Part shown: in pieces, positions 21,124-29,044 of the stretch
Layout: each line of letters begins with the position of its first letter
How positions within the stretch are numbered: the first letter of the stretch is position 1
Assembly (NCBI RefSeq): GCF_010499265.1
Contig: NZ_JAAGSC010000044.1
Coordinates: forward strand, 217,266 to 281,265
DNA from: Wenzhouxiangella limi
GTDB lineage: Bacteria; Pseudomonadota; Gammaproteobacteria; Xanthomonadales; Wenzhouxiangellaceae
Direction of reading: 5' to 3'
DNA length: 64,000 nt
Made by a program: the position numbers and the translations under genes
Notes under the pieces: model-generated
Database searches by the model: none
Told to the model about the DNA's origin: nothing
The model's input: the letters and a program-made list of their open reading frames with translations, nothing else

Positions 21124-21927
21124 TCATGCGGTGACTAGCCTTTGCAGCACGCGTTTCAGGCGCTCACTGGTGCTCTCGCCAGCAGCGGACCATTCGACCG
21201 TCCGCTCATCCAGATACAGACGCCGGTTAACCTCGACCATCAGGGCGCTGACCCGCCCATCTCGGCGATAGCGCGACAGCGGCACCAGTGCTCCGCTGAA
21301 AGGCCGGTCGACGGCGACATTGAACCCCTCCCGCCGAAACGCAGTGATGGTGGCCTCCACCAATACAGCGGGTGTATGGAATTCGTCGGTGCCAAGGCAG
21401 ATGTCGGGTCGGTCCGGGCTCTGGTCAGTCTCGTACGGCAGCGGTTGTGACGGGAAGCTGTGGCAGTCGATCAACAGGCACTGCCCGGTCCGGACGAGCG
21501 CCCTCTCGACTGCACCTTCGAGGCGTCGATGGTGTGGCCAATACCAGCGTTCCAGCAGGGCCTGACGCTCCCGCTCAGTGATGGGCCGCCGCAGCGGACG
21601 GCCCTCCGATGTGCGGTTGTAGATCACCCCCATGCCGCCGGCTGCCATGGGCTCATCACGGTCTTCCGGGAAGCGCTCGACATCGACCACCAGCCGGCTG
21701 ACGGGTACCCGGATGACTCTTTCGTTCCCGAGGTCCAGACCGAACAGCTGCCCCGTGAAATGGTCGGTCATCCGCAGGACCTCCGTGGCCAGTTCCTGAT
21801 CGCCCAGTACGAACTGACCCCGGACCTCCTCTGGAATGGCAGTGGCATCGTGCGGCAGGTGCCACACGATACCTTGAGGGGAGCGCGTCGGACCGTGCAG
21901 TCCCGGAGTTACAGCCAAAGGGTTCAA
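21124..21927 (-). CDS. N-formylglutamate amidohydrolase family protein
   Basis: 267 residues. Family features: IVWHLPHDATAIPEEVR with an early His, SRLVVDVERFPEDRDEPM, ERWYWPHHRRLEGAVERAL, CLLIDCHSFPSQPLP with a zinc-binding His, and DICLGTDEFHTPA; the C-terminal part keeps SALMVEVNRRLYLDE. HutG-type enzymes hydrolyse N-formyl-glutamate, but no histidine-degradation genes are near, so the natural substrate on this island is open. It ends 83 bases before the ART-like gene and follows a short hypothetical gene by 14 bases; these are probably co-transcribed. Confidence 0.8.
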   Translation of the reverse strand: MNPLAVTPGLHGPTRSPQGIVWHLPHDATAIPEEVRGQFVLGDQELATEVLRMTDHFTGQLFGLDLGNERVIRVPVSRLVVDVERFPEDRDEPMAAGGMGVIYNRTSEGRPLRRPITERERQALLERWYWPHHRRLEGAVERALVRTGQCLLIDCHSFPSQPLPYETDQSPDRPDICLGTDEFHTPAVLVEATITAFRREGFNVAVDRPFSGALVPLSRYRRDGRVSALMVEVNRRLYLDERTVEWSAAGESTSERLKRVLQRLVTA

Positions 21928-21941
21928 AGCCCGACTTCCAA

Positions 21942-22205
21942 CTAGCTCTTCGGCTCGCTGTAGTAGGCTCTCGCCATCACCTCAAGCTCCAGCGGAAACA
22001 TCTCATCGGCAATCTCCAGTGCGCCGAGGATTTGGCCATCTGTCACATTGCTCGGGCCCTCCATTGCCTTGATCGCTCGGAACAGGGCGGTCATGAAGGC
22101 ATCCTGACGCGGCTTGCAGTTGGCGAACGTCCCCAGAACCTCCGGCCCCAAGACGCTTCTTGCTCGGGCGAAGAGGTCATCCAGTTGTGTCTGATCGTAG
22201 GTCAT
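21942..22205 (-). CDS. hypothetical protein, 87 aa
   Basis: Soluble, mostly helical, with conserved-looking NCKPRQDAFMTALFRAIKAM and ALEIADEMFPLELEVMARAY segments; no membrane segment or known motif. I do not recognise the family. It lies 14 bases before the amidohydrolase gene and 16 bases after the preceding gene on the minus strand, so a shared operon is likely. Confidence 0.6.
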   Translation of the reverse strand: MTYDQTQLDDLFARARSVLGPEVLGTFANCKPRQDAFMTALFRAIKAMEGPSNVTDGQILGALEIADEMFPLELEVMARAYYSEPKS

Positions 22206-22221
22206 GGGCGCATCCTCCGCA

Positions 22222-22443
22222 TCACTGCTCCTCGTTGGGACTGCCGTCCGCGTCCTGAGGGCCCGCGTGGTCGCCTTTGCCTGTCAGTCTTGAGTCCGAG
22301 TCTGTCGAATGATCGGACTGCGGCGGATTTGCCGGCTCCTCGGGTGGCCTGATGGCTAAATCCGGTCGTTTGAAGCCGAAAATGATTCGGCCACCGTAGA
22401 ACGGATGATCCTCGCTCAAGGGTTGATTCAGTCTCAAAACCAT
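22222..22443 (-). CDS. hypothetical protein, 73 aa, disordered C-terminus
   Basis: I choose the ATG at 22443, which has AAGGAG eight to nine bases upstream; a start at 22467 would put this ribosome site inside the coding part. The first 35 residues (VLRLNQPLSEDHPFYGGRII and onward) look folded, and the rest is rich in Pro, Ser, Asp and Glu. Function unknown. It is closely spaced with its neighbours on the minus strand. Confidence 0.55.
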   Translation of the reverse strand: MVLRLNQPLSEDHPFYGGRIIFGFKRPDLAIRPPEEPANPPQSDHSTDSDSRLTGKGDHAGPQDADGSPNEEQ

Positions 22444-22500
22444 GGGTGTCGTCTCCTTGAGTAGCAACTGCGGAACTTGCTGGATTGTCGATGGATCGAT

Positions 22501-23043
22501 TCATTCGTCGTCCTCCAGCACCAGTGCTTCGGGTGCTCCGTCGGTTAGTTTCCGGCCTTCAGGCCACACTCGGCGACCAATCTCCCGCATCTCAGCCGGC
22601 GTTACGAAGCCGTCGTCGGCGATCCAGTGGTAGCGGTCCAGATAGTCGACCTCTTTTCCCTCGATCAGGGCCGCGGTAAGCAGGTGGATGGCGGCAGTGC
22701 GCTCGTCCAGCCCCTCCTGCCGGCATCCAGCAGACAGAACCCACGGGTGATCATCGTTCTCCACAAAGTCCACGAAATAGGACCACAGCAGCCAGTAGCC
22801 GCTGTTGTGCCGTTCGAGGCTGAAACCCTGTAGGCGGTTGTGCATCGGGCTCCATGCCCACTCCAGCGCGACCAGAAAGGTTTCCCTGACCGGCGTGTCT
22901 TCATCGATCGGCAAGTCTGCCAACTCCCGCCAGTCGGTGACGATCTCTAGCCCAGCCGGGGCTGGGGGCAGGGTCACGACCTCAACGATCCGCTGCTGGG
23001 GCAGCTGCTCGGGGCTCATAGGGACGGTGAATGGTTTATTCAT
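22501..23043 (-). CDS. hypothetical protein, 180 aa
   Basis: The ATG at 23043 follows GAGGAAA by a normal distance; the frame is open up to 23085 but that part lies in the repeated leader. The product is acidic with many aromatics (ALEWAWSPMHNRLQGFSLER, SGYWLLWSYFVDFVENDDHP) and no signal or membrane helix. No family recognised. It shares an 80-base leader with the gene at 23145-23462, about 420 bases away, suggesting common control. Confidence 0.6.
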   Translation of the reverse strand: MNKPFTVPMSPEQLPQQRIVEVVTLPPAPAGLEIVTDWRELADLPIDEDTPVRETFLVALEWAWSPMHNRLQGFSLERHNSGYWLLWSYFVDFVENDDHPWVLSAGCRQEGLDERTAAIHLLTAALIEGKEVDYLDRYHWIADDGFVTPAEMREIGRRVWPEGRKLTDGAPEALVLEDDE

Positions 23044-23064
23044 GGTGATTTCCTCGTTCAAAAG

Positions 23065-23120
23065 GCCCTCTTTAGCGGTATGCATTTAACGTCCCCCGCA
23101 AGCTGGGGCAAATCGGGACG
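23065..23120 (-). repeat. hairpin leader element, copy A
   Basis: Read on the minus strand it lies about 25-75 bases before the 180-aa gene. It can form an outer CGTCCC/GGGACG stem, followed by GTTAAATG and CCGCTAAA. Copy B at 23485-23540 matches it closely, and inner stem changes keep pairing. The copies start exactly 420 bases apart. Function unknown; an RNA leader or a recombination-associated repeat are both possible. Confidence 0.65.
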
Positions 23121-23144
23121 CGGCCCAGAATTGGCCGTTTTTTG

Positions 23145-23462
23145 CTATTCCGCGGATGCTCGCCAGCGCTTGGGTGGGAAGCTGTCGGTCTCAATCGCGT
23201 GGAACCGGATGCCGGGGCTGTTCTCCCACGGGCCACCCGTCCAGTCCGCGATGCTGATGCGATCGACGGGTATTCCTCGGGAGATCAGCTGATCCACCTC
23301 CTCGCGAAGCTCACCACCGCTCATGGCGGACAGACGGACCAGTTGGTCGTCGGTGCGGTGGCGGGGGAAATCATCGGAGAAGGCGGTCAGACCGCCGGGG
23401 TAGTGCTCTTCAAGATTGGATTTCAGCACGAACGCGCTGAGGAAGGCTACATCGATGGTCAT
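23145..23462 (-). CDS. hypothetical protein, 105 aa
   Basis: Start at the ATG at 23462, spaced five or six bases from AGGA; the ATG at 23468 sits directly on that ribosome site and is less likely. The product is soluble, with an N-terminal hydrophobic strand (VAFLSAFVLKSNLEEHYPGG) and a C-terminal DRISIADWTGGPWENSPGI segment. No family recognised. It is the first gene of the minus-strand run and has the second copy of the hairpin leader upstream. Confidence 0.55.
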   Translation of the reverse strand: MTIDVAFLSAFVLKSNLEEHYPGGLTAFSDDFPRHRTDDQLVRLSAMSGGELREEVDQLISRGIPVDRISIADWTGGPWENSPGIRFHAIETDSFPPKRWRASAE

Positions 23463-23484
23463 GGTCATTTCCTATGTCGGAAAC

Positions 23485-23540
23485 GCCCTGTTTAGCGGTA
23501 TTCATTTAACGTCCCCCGCAAGTCGGGCTAAAGCGGGACG
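23485..23540 (-). repeat. hairpin leader element, copy B
   Basis: Same layout as copy A: CGTCCC/GGGACG outer stem, an inner CCCG/CGGG stem, then GTTAAATG and CCGCTAAA before the start of the 105-aa gene. The pairing is preserved although several inner bases differ from copy A. Confidence 0.65.
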
Positions 23541-23593
23541 GGTCCAGCCAGCGCAGCCATTGAGGGGAAACCATCTGCCCGGGGTGGGCGAGT

Positions 23594-23656
23594 GCCTTCC
23601 GCTTTAGCTGAATTTATCGAGCGCCCGCAAGCTGGAGTGATTCAAATCGGCGCACG
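23594..23656 (-). repeat. hairpin leader element, diverged copy C
   Basis: Shares ctttagc, cccgcaagctgg and caaatcgg in the same order as copies A and B but has lost the GTTAAATG block and the outer CGTCCC stem (GCGCC/GGCGC-like bases replace it). No gene lies between it and copy B, so it may be the relic of a lost cassette. Confidence 0.4.
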
Positions 23657-24091
23657 TGACGTAGTGTACGCCATTCGTTATCGCCGTTGCACCCCTAGGA
23701 TCAAAACGTAATCATAAATCAATGACCGACCAATTATTTGATTGGCGAAGCTCACGAATGTTAATTGCAGACACAATTTCAATTTGACCTGAGTCAAGCC
23801 TTTCAGCATCGCTATATGATGAAATTGACACAGGCGCTGGTTTGATGCACGAACAGAGGTCCCCGCGGAGCAGCTTAAGAGCAATTTTTAAGCAAAATGC
23901 TCCTGAAACGCATAATTAAGAAGCGGTTAAGCTGCCTAACTATCTGTCGATCGTCAACTGCTTATGACGACGCCAAGGCGAGTTGCTCGATACTTCAGTG
24001 TCCTATGCACAAAACTCGATGTATAGATTGGCAGTGAAAAACTCATAATCAGCTTTCATAATTCTGTTGGTTCTTGATTAAGGTTTATCTA
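23657..24091. other. AT-rich intergenic region
   Basis: About 430 bases, clearly poorer in GC than the chromosome. I see short palindromes (for example ccaat-N6-attgg near 23728) but no gene or terminator that I can support. It must hold the promoter of the Sel1-repeat gene and probably that of the minus-strand gene run. Confidence 0.4.
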
Positions 24092-25474
24092 ATGAATAAG
24101 ATTGTGACAGATTGTAATAGCAATAAAGCTACTAAATTTCTCTACCAGATTCTGGCTGCCTGCCTTCTGCTCGGCGGTATTGGCTCTGTGGCTCTCGCCT
24201 CACAACCAAGAGGGTCGGCTGAATATTGGCAGATGCGCCTCCAGCGCGCTGAAAACTTCTTTGAAGATGGTGATTATAGAAAAGCTCTTGAGTTATATAA
24301 GGAAGTCGCCGAGTCAACTGCTTCTGCCCATGCGCAATTTCAGGTTGGCTGGATTCATCATAACGGTTTGGGTGTTGCGGAGAGCTGCATGGAGGCGGCG
24401 AGATGGTACACATTTTCTGCCAGTAATGGGCTTGCCGTAGCCGCTAATAACCTATTTGGAATTTATTTAGAAGGATGCGATGGAATAAACCCGAATGAGG
24501 CGCAAGCAATACGATATTTAAAACAGGCGGCCGATCTAGGAAGTGCTCGAGCTCAAGCCAATCTAGCTGAACTTTATAGGGTAGGTCACATTGTAGAAAA
24601 GAACCCATTCGCAGCTTATGAACTTGCAAGAAAATCAGTCGAGCAGGCTGATATCAAGGGCATGGTTACCCTTGCTGAATTTTATCGCAAAGGGGTAGGG
24701 GTTCCGCCTGATCCCGACAGAGCATTTAATTTGCTCCAAAGAGCAGCATCAATGGAAGTGAAGCAATGGGATCGATCCAATCGACAAGTAGCTCAATATG
24801 ATCTTGCAATGATGTTTGATCTTGGTGATGAGATTCCGCAGAACCCTCAACAGGCCTTCTTATGGTATTCAATGGCGGTAAGTGGCCCTTTAGAACTGTA
24901 TGCCGAAGAAGCTCGAAAAAGAATGCAAGAGTTGGAAGGCGAATTAACACAGGCAGAGATTGCACAAGCGCGCGACCAGATAAGGCTGGGCCAGAGAGCA
25001 ACACTTATTGCTACAGACGAGCAACTGTACGAAGTTCTTGATTCCCACATCGATGATGGTCGAGAAAAAGCAGCAGTTTCTTTGGCTCGTGATCTTGCGC
25101 AAAAAGCTGATGCGTATGGAGAGTATAGGCTCGGTAGGATGTACCTTGATTCTTACGGAGAGCTCGACCGCAATCTTGATGAGGCTTATATCCTATTCCT
25201 CCGGTCTTGCAAGCAGGGTTATTGGGCGTCATGTTCATTTCAAGTTGAAACATTAATTCAGCAAGGCAGGAGGGAAGAGGCTGTCGATCTTCTAGGGCGT
25301 GTCTATGAGAAAATGCCAGATTCTGACAATGCCCGGTTGACCATCGCAAACCCGTTTTATTTGTTGGGTGATGTTGATACTGCTGAGCGTTTGGTTCGAG
25401 AAGTTTTGGTCTCCGATCCCATAAATGAAACCGCAAAGCTCTATCTACAACAGATTAAGAGCGAGACACGTTGA
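24092..25474 (+). CDS. exported Sel1/TPR-repeat protein
   Basis: 460 residues from the ATG at 24092, which has AAGG at normal spacing. An N-terminal signal (FLYQILAACLLLGGIGSVAL) is followed by Sel1-like repeats, for example AQFQVGWIHHNGLGV, AAARWYTF-like and ARAQANLAELYRVGH segments through residue 290, then TPR-like helices to the end (DVDTAERLVREVLVSDP). These repeats mediate protein contacts. Codon use and base composition are much AT-richer than neighbours, a sign of a separate origin. It may be periplasmic; the partner is unknown. It is not obviously linked to the CRISPR operon that follows on the same strand after 320 bases. Confidence 0.75.
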   Translation: MNKIVTDCNSNKATKFLYQILAACLLLGGIGSVALASQPRGSAEYWQMRLQRAENFFEDGDYRKALELYKEVAESTASAHAQFQVGWIHHNGLGVAESCMEAARWYTFSASNGLAVAANNLFGIYLEGCDGINPNEAQAIRYLKQAADLGSARAQANLAELYRVGHIVEKNPFAAYELARKSVEQADIKGMVTLAEFYRKGVGVPPDPDRAFNLLQRAASMEVKQWDRSNRQVAQYDLAMMFDLGDEIPQNPQQAFLWYSMAVSGPLELYAEEARKRMQELEGELTQAEIAQARDQIRLGQRATLIATDEQLYEVLDSHIDDGREKAAVSLARDLAQKADAYGEYRLGRMYLDSYGELDRNLDEAYILFLRSCKQGYWASCSFQVETLIQQGRREEAVDLLGRVYEKMPDSDNARLTIANPFYLLGDVDTAERLVREVLVSDPINETAKLYLQQIKSETR

Positions 25475-25794
25475 ATAGTAGTAAGGTTCCGCTATATGCG
25501 CATTTGTTTTAAAGTTAATTGTTGTAAAGATAGAGCGAGGTTGGCCTTTCTCAAAGTTTGAGAATCGTGCATGACACTCTTTCCTCATCGACAGTCATCT
25601 GATCCAGATCAAACGATGCTGAGTCAACACCGGTAGACTGGTATCGGGGCTGCATTGCCTAGTCGCTATTTGACGAATCACTCCCGTGGTGATCGTTGAG
25701 CGAAAGGCCAGCGTAATGGCACTTCCGGCAATGCACTGAGAATCGATTGGGTGATGTCAGCTGACATGCCCGATTCGCTTGACGGGAGGTGGCA
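25475..25794. other. intergenic region before the cas operon
   Basis: Roughly 320 bases with no supported gene. It contains GGGAGGT at 25784-25790, the ribosome site of cas3, and presumably the cas promoter. A minus-strand frame here overlaps the cas3 start and looks like a shadow. Confidence 0.5.
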
Positions 25795-28350
25795 ATGAGG
25801 GCGCAGCAGGGGACGATTCCGTTTTTCGAGCAGATCACTGGATTTGCTCCCTACCCGTGGCAGCGCAGATGCTTCCATCAAGTGCTCGCCGGCCAGACGC
25901 CAGCGGCGCTGACCCTGCCGACCGGTACTGGCAAGACCTCATTCGTGTTGCTGTACCTGCTGGCCCTTGCTCAGGGAGCTGCTCTGCCTCGACGGCTGGT
26001 GTACGTGGTGGATCGGCGTGCCATCGTTGACCAGACTGGGGCTCAGGTGCTCGATTGGATCGGATCACTCTCCAAGATTGAAGAAATTGCGGAACCCCTG
26101 AAGGCGATGGCGGCGTTCACCGGCATCGATGCGCCAGTGATCGAGACAGGGATACTCCGTGGCGGTTTGGCTGATACCGGGGAATGGCGGCTGGACCCGG
26201 CCAAACCCGCCGTGGTTATCGGCACCGTCGACATCGTCGGATCGAAACTACTATTCCGGGGCTATGGTGATGGTCGAAGCCGGAGGCCGTTGCATGCCGG
26301 CTTACTGGGTTTCGATGCAACGGTTGTTCTGGATGAGTCGCACCTGAGCGCCGCCTTCTGCGCCACCCTTTCCGCCCTTTCCCGGTTGAGCCAAACCCGT
26401 TTCGGAACATCGTTCCGGGCCGTGGCCATGTCGGCCACCCCGAATCAGGGTTCGGGCGAGTGTCTGCAGGAGGAGGACGCACAGTATCCGTCTCTGGGCC
26501 AGCGCATTCAGGCTTGCAAGACTTCATTGGTCCATGAAACCTCGTCTCCTGCCGAACGCCGCCAGAAAATGCTCGACCTTGCACTGGGCTACCGCTCCGG
26601 CTCGGTCCTGATCTTCCTTCGATCCGCACAGGAGGCACAGCGGTTTTCCCGCGACCTCGCACGGGCTTTGGGCGATGACGGTGAGGGTAGGGTCGGATTA
26701 CTCACCGGAACCCTGCGCGGCGCCGAACGCCAGATGCTGACCGAGTCAGCGCTGTGGTCATGTTTTTCTGGTGCGAGCCCTGCAGACAGCGGCAGTATTT
26801 TCCTCGTTGCCACGGCTGCCGGTGAGGTGGGAATTGATCTTGATGCGGACCACTCCATCATGGACTTGGCCGCCATGGATTCAGTCATCCAGCGAATCGG
26901 TCGGGTCAATCGCAGTGGTCGACAGCCCCAGAGTGATGTCCACATCGTCTACAGCAGCAAGGACGTCGAGAACGACCCCAAGAAGGATGACTGGCGACAT
27001 CGCTATGCCCGGTCGGCCCAGTGCAGCCTGCAGATTCTCAGCCAGATGGAATCCCTGTCTCCCATGGCGGTACAGGCGCTTGACCCAGAGCGTTGGGCAG
27101 AGGCTGCAACACCCGGGGCGAGGGCGGCACCGCCTGATCTAGGCAGGGTGGAGTTACTGGCGGCGACCAGCGCAGGGCTGGAGATCCCGCCGGTCGGAGT
27201 TCATTTGCGCGGCATCAGCGACGAGCCGGATTATGCCGAAACCCAAGTGCTCTGGCGCCACGATGTGCCCTTGCTGCTGTCTGTCGGCCTTGATGCTGCC
27301 CGGGACGCACTGGCTATGCATCGCCCGCGCCCGCAGGAGATTCTGAAGGTCCCGTCCAGATTCGCAGCGGCTGAGCTTGATGCGATCGCCAAGCGCTTGG
27401 GTGAGTTTCAATGCCTTGTGGTGTCTCCGTCCGGAGAGCTTGCGGAGATCACAGTCAGCCCGGACGACCGACAGTTGCAGCGCAGTCTCGCTTTTGCCAC
27501 GGTGATCTTGCCGGTAGCCGTGGGTGGTCTGTCTCCGATGGGGTTTCTGGACGGCAAGTCTGCTGACAAGCCCGTTGAGGACTTGGCGGATGATGACGAG
27601 AACGTCCGCTTCATCGAGTCCGCTGCGGGGCTGCCGGATCGGCCCGTTCCTGAGTGGGTGGCTCACGCCGTGGTGTGGCGGATTTCACTGCTTGATGGCG
27701 ATGAAGATGAGGTCTCGCGCTGGCTGGTCTACGCCCGGCGCCGCTTAGGCGATTTGTCACTGGATGCCGACAGCGATCTCTCACGGCTGGCCCGAAGCGT
27801 TCAGGGCCTTGATGAGCACAATGAGCGCGTTGGTCAGGCAGCTAGGCGTCTCGGTAAGGCCCTTGGGTTGGACACCCAGATCATTGAGGCGCTCGGAACC
27901 GCCGCTGGGCTGCACGACGAAGGTAAGGCCCGGAAGGTCTGGCAGCGAGCCGCGGGCAATACCACGGAACGCTCCATTGCCAAGAGTCGGCGAGGACGCT
28001 TTCGTCCGGCACTTCTTGGGGGTTTTCGACATGAGTTTGGGTCGCTCGCAACCGCTGACCGTCAGCTTCCGATCGATCCATCAGACAACTCTGTCCGAGA
28101 CCTGACGCTGCATCTGATTGCTGCCCACCACGGCCATGCTCGGCCCGGGTTCCCGAACCAGCGTCAGTGGGACCGCGAGTTACCGGACGATCAGTGTCGT
28201 CAGTTGGCCATAGACACCGAGGAGCGATTCATTCGCCTGCAGGAGCACTATGGTCCATGGGTGCTGGCATGGCTGGAGTCTCTGCTCAAGGCGGCAGACG
28301 CATGGGTGTCCAGTGGCCGCGACGAGGGGGAGCATGGTCATGGACGTTGA
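25795..28350 (+). CDS. cas3: CRISPR-associated helicase/nuclease Cas3, type I-G (I-U) form
   Basis: 851 residues from the ATG at 25795, with a strong GGGAGGT site. The helicase comes first: Walker A LPTGTGKT at 41-48, the DExH-type VVLDESHLSAAF near 180, MSATP near 212, and motif VI QRIGRVNRSG near 365. The HD nuclease is at the C-terminus: GLHDEGKARKVWQ near 705, FRHEFGSLA, and AAHHGHARPG near 777. Helicase-before-HD order is characteristic of I-G Cas3, unlike the HD-first order of most type I systems. All metal-binding His and Asp seen appear intact. Cas3 degrades DNA opened by the Cascade complex. The stop overlaps csb3 by 17 bases. Confidence 0.9.
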   Translation: MRAQQGTIPFFEQITGFAPYPWQRRCFHQVLAGQTPAALTLPTGTGKTSFVLLYLLALAQGAALPRRLVYVVDRRAIVDQTGAQVLDWIGSLSKIEEIAEPLKAMAAFTGIDAPVIETGILRGGLADTGEWRLDPAKPAVVIGTVDIVGSKLLFRGYGDGRSRRPLHAGLLGFDATVVLDESHLSAAFCATLSALSRLSQTRFGTSFRAVAMSATPNQGSGECLQEEDAQYPSLGQRIQACKTSLVHETSSPAERRQKMLDLALGYRSGSVLIFLRSAQEAQRFSRDLARALGDDGEGRVGLLTGTLRGAERQMLTESALWSCFSGASPADSGSIFLVATAAGEVGIDLDADHSIMDLAAMDSVIQRIGRVNRSGRQPQSDVHIVYSSKDVENDPKKDDWRHRYARSAQCSLQILSQMESLSPMAVQALDPERWAEAATPGARAAPPDLGRVELLAATSAGLEIPPVGVHLRGISDEPDYAETQVLWRHDVPLLLSVGLDAARDALAMHRPRPQEILKVPSRFAAAELDAIAKRLGEFQCLVVSPSGELAEITVSPDDRQLQRSLAFATVILPVAVGGLSPMGFLDGKSADKPVEDLADDDENVRFIESAAGLPDRPVPEWVAHAVVWRISLLDGDEDEVSRWLVYARRRLGDLSLDADSDLSRLARSVQGLDEHNERVGQAARRLGKALGLDTQIIEALGTAAGLHDEGKARKVWQRAAGNTTERSIAKSRRGRFRPALLGGFRHEFGSLATADRQLPIDPSDNSVRDLTLHLIAAHHGHARPGFPNQRQWDRELPDDQCRQLAIDTEERFIRLQEHYGPWVLAWLESLLKAADAWVSSGRDEGEHGHGR

Positions 28351-29044
28351 ACGATTCTCCATTGATCCCTGCAACCCCGGCGAGGTGCTGGCCTGCGCAG
28401 GCCTCGCGGCATTGGTCGCCAGAAGTGACCCCGGCGCCACTACCCGATTCAAGCGCAGCGGACGGAGTTGGGTCTTCGAGGTGGCCTTCCCGGAACAGAG
28501 GATTGCCTCCCTGTCGGACCTTGAGGCCGGCGACGATGAATCCCTCCTGCTCGGCGACATCCGCCTCGATTGGTGGCAGCGAGGCTACGGCCTCAACCAG
28601 CCGTTCAAGTTCTGGGCGGGGCAGCAGACGGCCAAGTCAGTGCTGACCAACCTCCTAACGGCGGCCCGAGACGGGCATCCGCGTGACTGGCTGGATTTTC
28701 AAGCACCAACCACCGGACGATTAGGTGTTGACCCGCAAGGCAGCTGGAATGCGCTGGAGCTGGGCTGGTCGCCGAATGAACATCAAGACATCCAGTACCT
28801 GTGCCGGCCCTTCGTCGAGCTGCTGGCCTTTATCGGGCTGCAGCACTTTCCGGTCCAAGGTCGGCGGGACACCGGCTTCCGCTACAGCCTCTGGCCTGAT
28901 GTGCCTCTGCAACTGGCCGTGCTGGCTTTTGCGGGCTCATCCATCCACAGCCTTGGGTGCTGGCAGACCCAGATTGGCAGTGCCGGCAGCAACAAGATTC
29001 TGAAAACCGCCCTTCCGATTGGAGAAGACCATGAACGACATTAA
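28334..29044 (+). CDS. csb3: Csb3, putative Cas8-like subunit of the type I-G effector
   Basis: 236 residues. The start at 28334 has GGGGGAG just upstream; the ATG at 28340 is an alternative. Position between cas3 and csb1, and the segments DPCNPGEVLACAGLAAL, DIRLDWWQRGYGLNQPFKFW and QYLCRPFVELLAFIGLQHFP, fit the Csb3 (GSU0052-like) family. In systems of this layout it is thought to stand in for the large Cascade subunit; better-studied I-G systems use the larger Csx17 instead, which I do not find here. Overlaps at both ends (17 bases with cas3, 14 with csb1) show tight coupling. The identification rests on context and general resemblance. Confidence 0.65.
   Translation: MVMDVERFSIDPCNPGEVLACAGLAALVARSDPGATTRFKRSGRSWVFEVAFPEQRIASLSDLEAGDDESLLLGDIRLDWWQRGYGLNQPFKFWAGQQTAKSVLTNLLTAARDGHPRDWLDFQAPTTGRLGVDPQGSWNALELGWSPNEHQDIQYLCRPFVELLAFIGLQHFPVQGRRDTGFRYSLWPDVPLQLAVLAFAGSSIHSLGCWQTQIGSAGSNKILKTALPIGEDHERH

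Noticed and set aside
23065-23540. Integron attC sites with a gene-cassette array
   Set aside because: GTTAAATG fits the right-hand core GTTRRRY, and genes follow as in cassettes, but the complementary RYYYAAC box is missing from the other side of the stem in both copies and no integron integrase is in the window.
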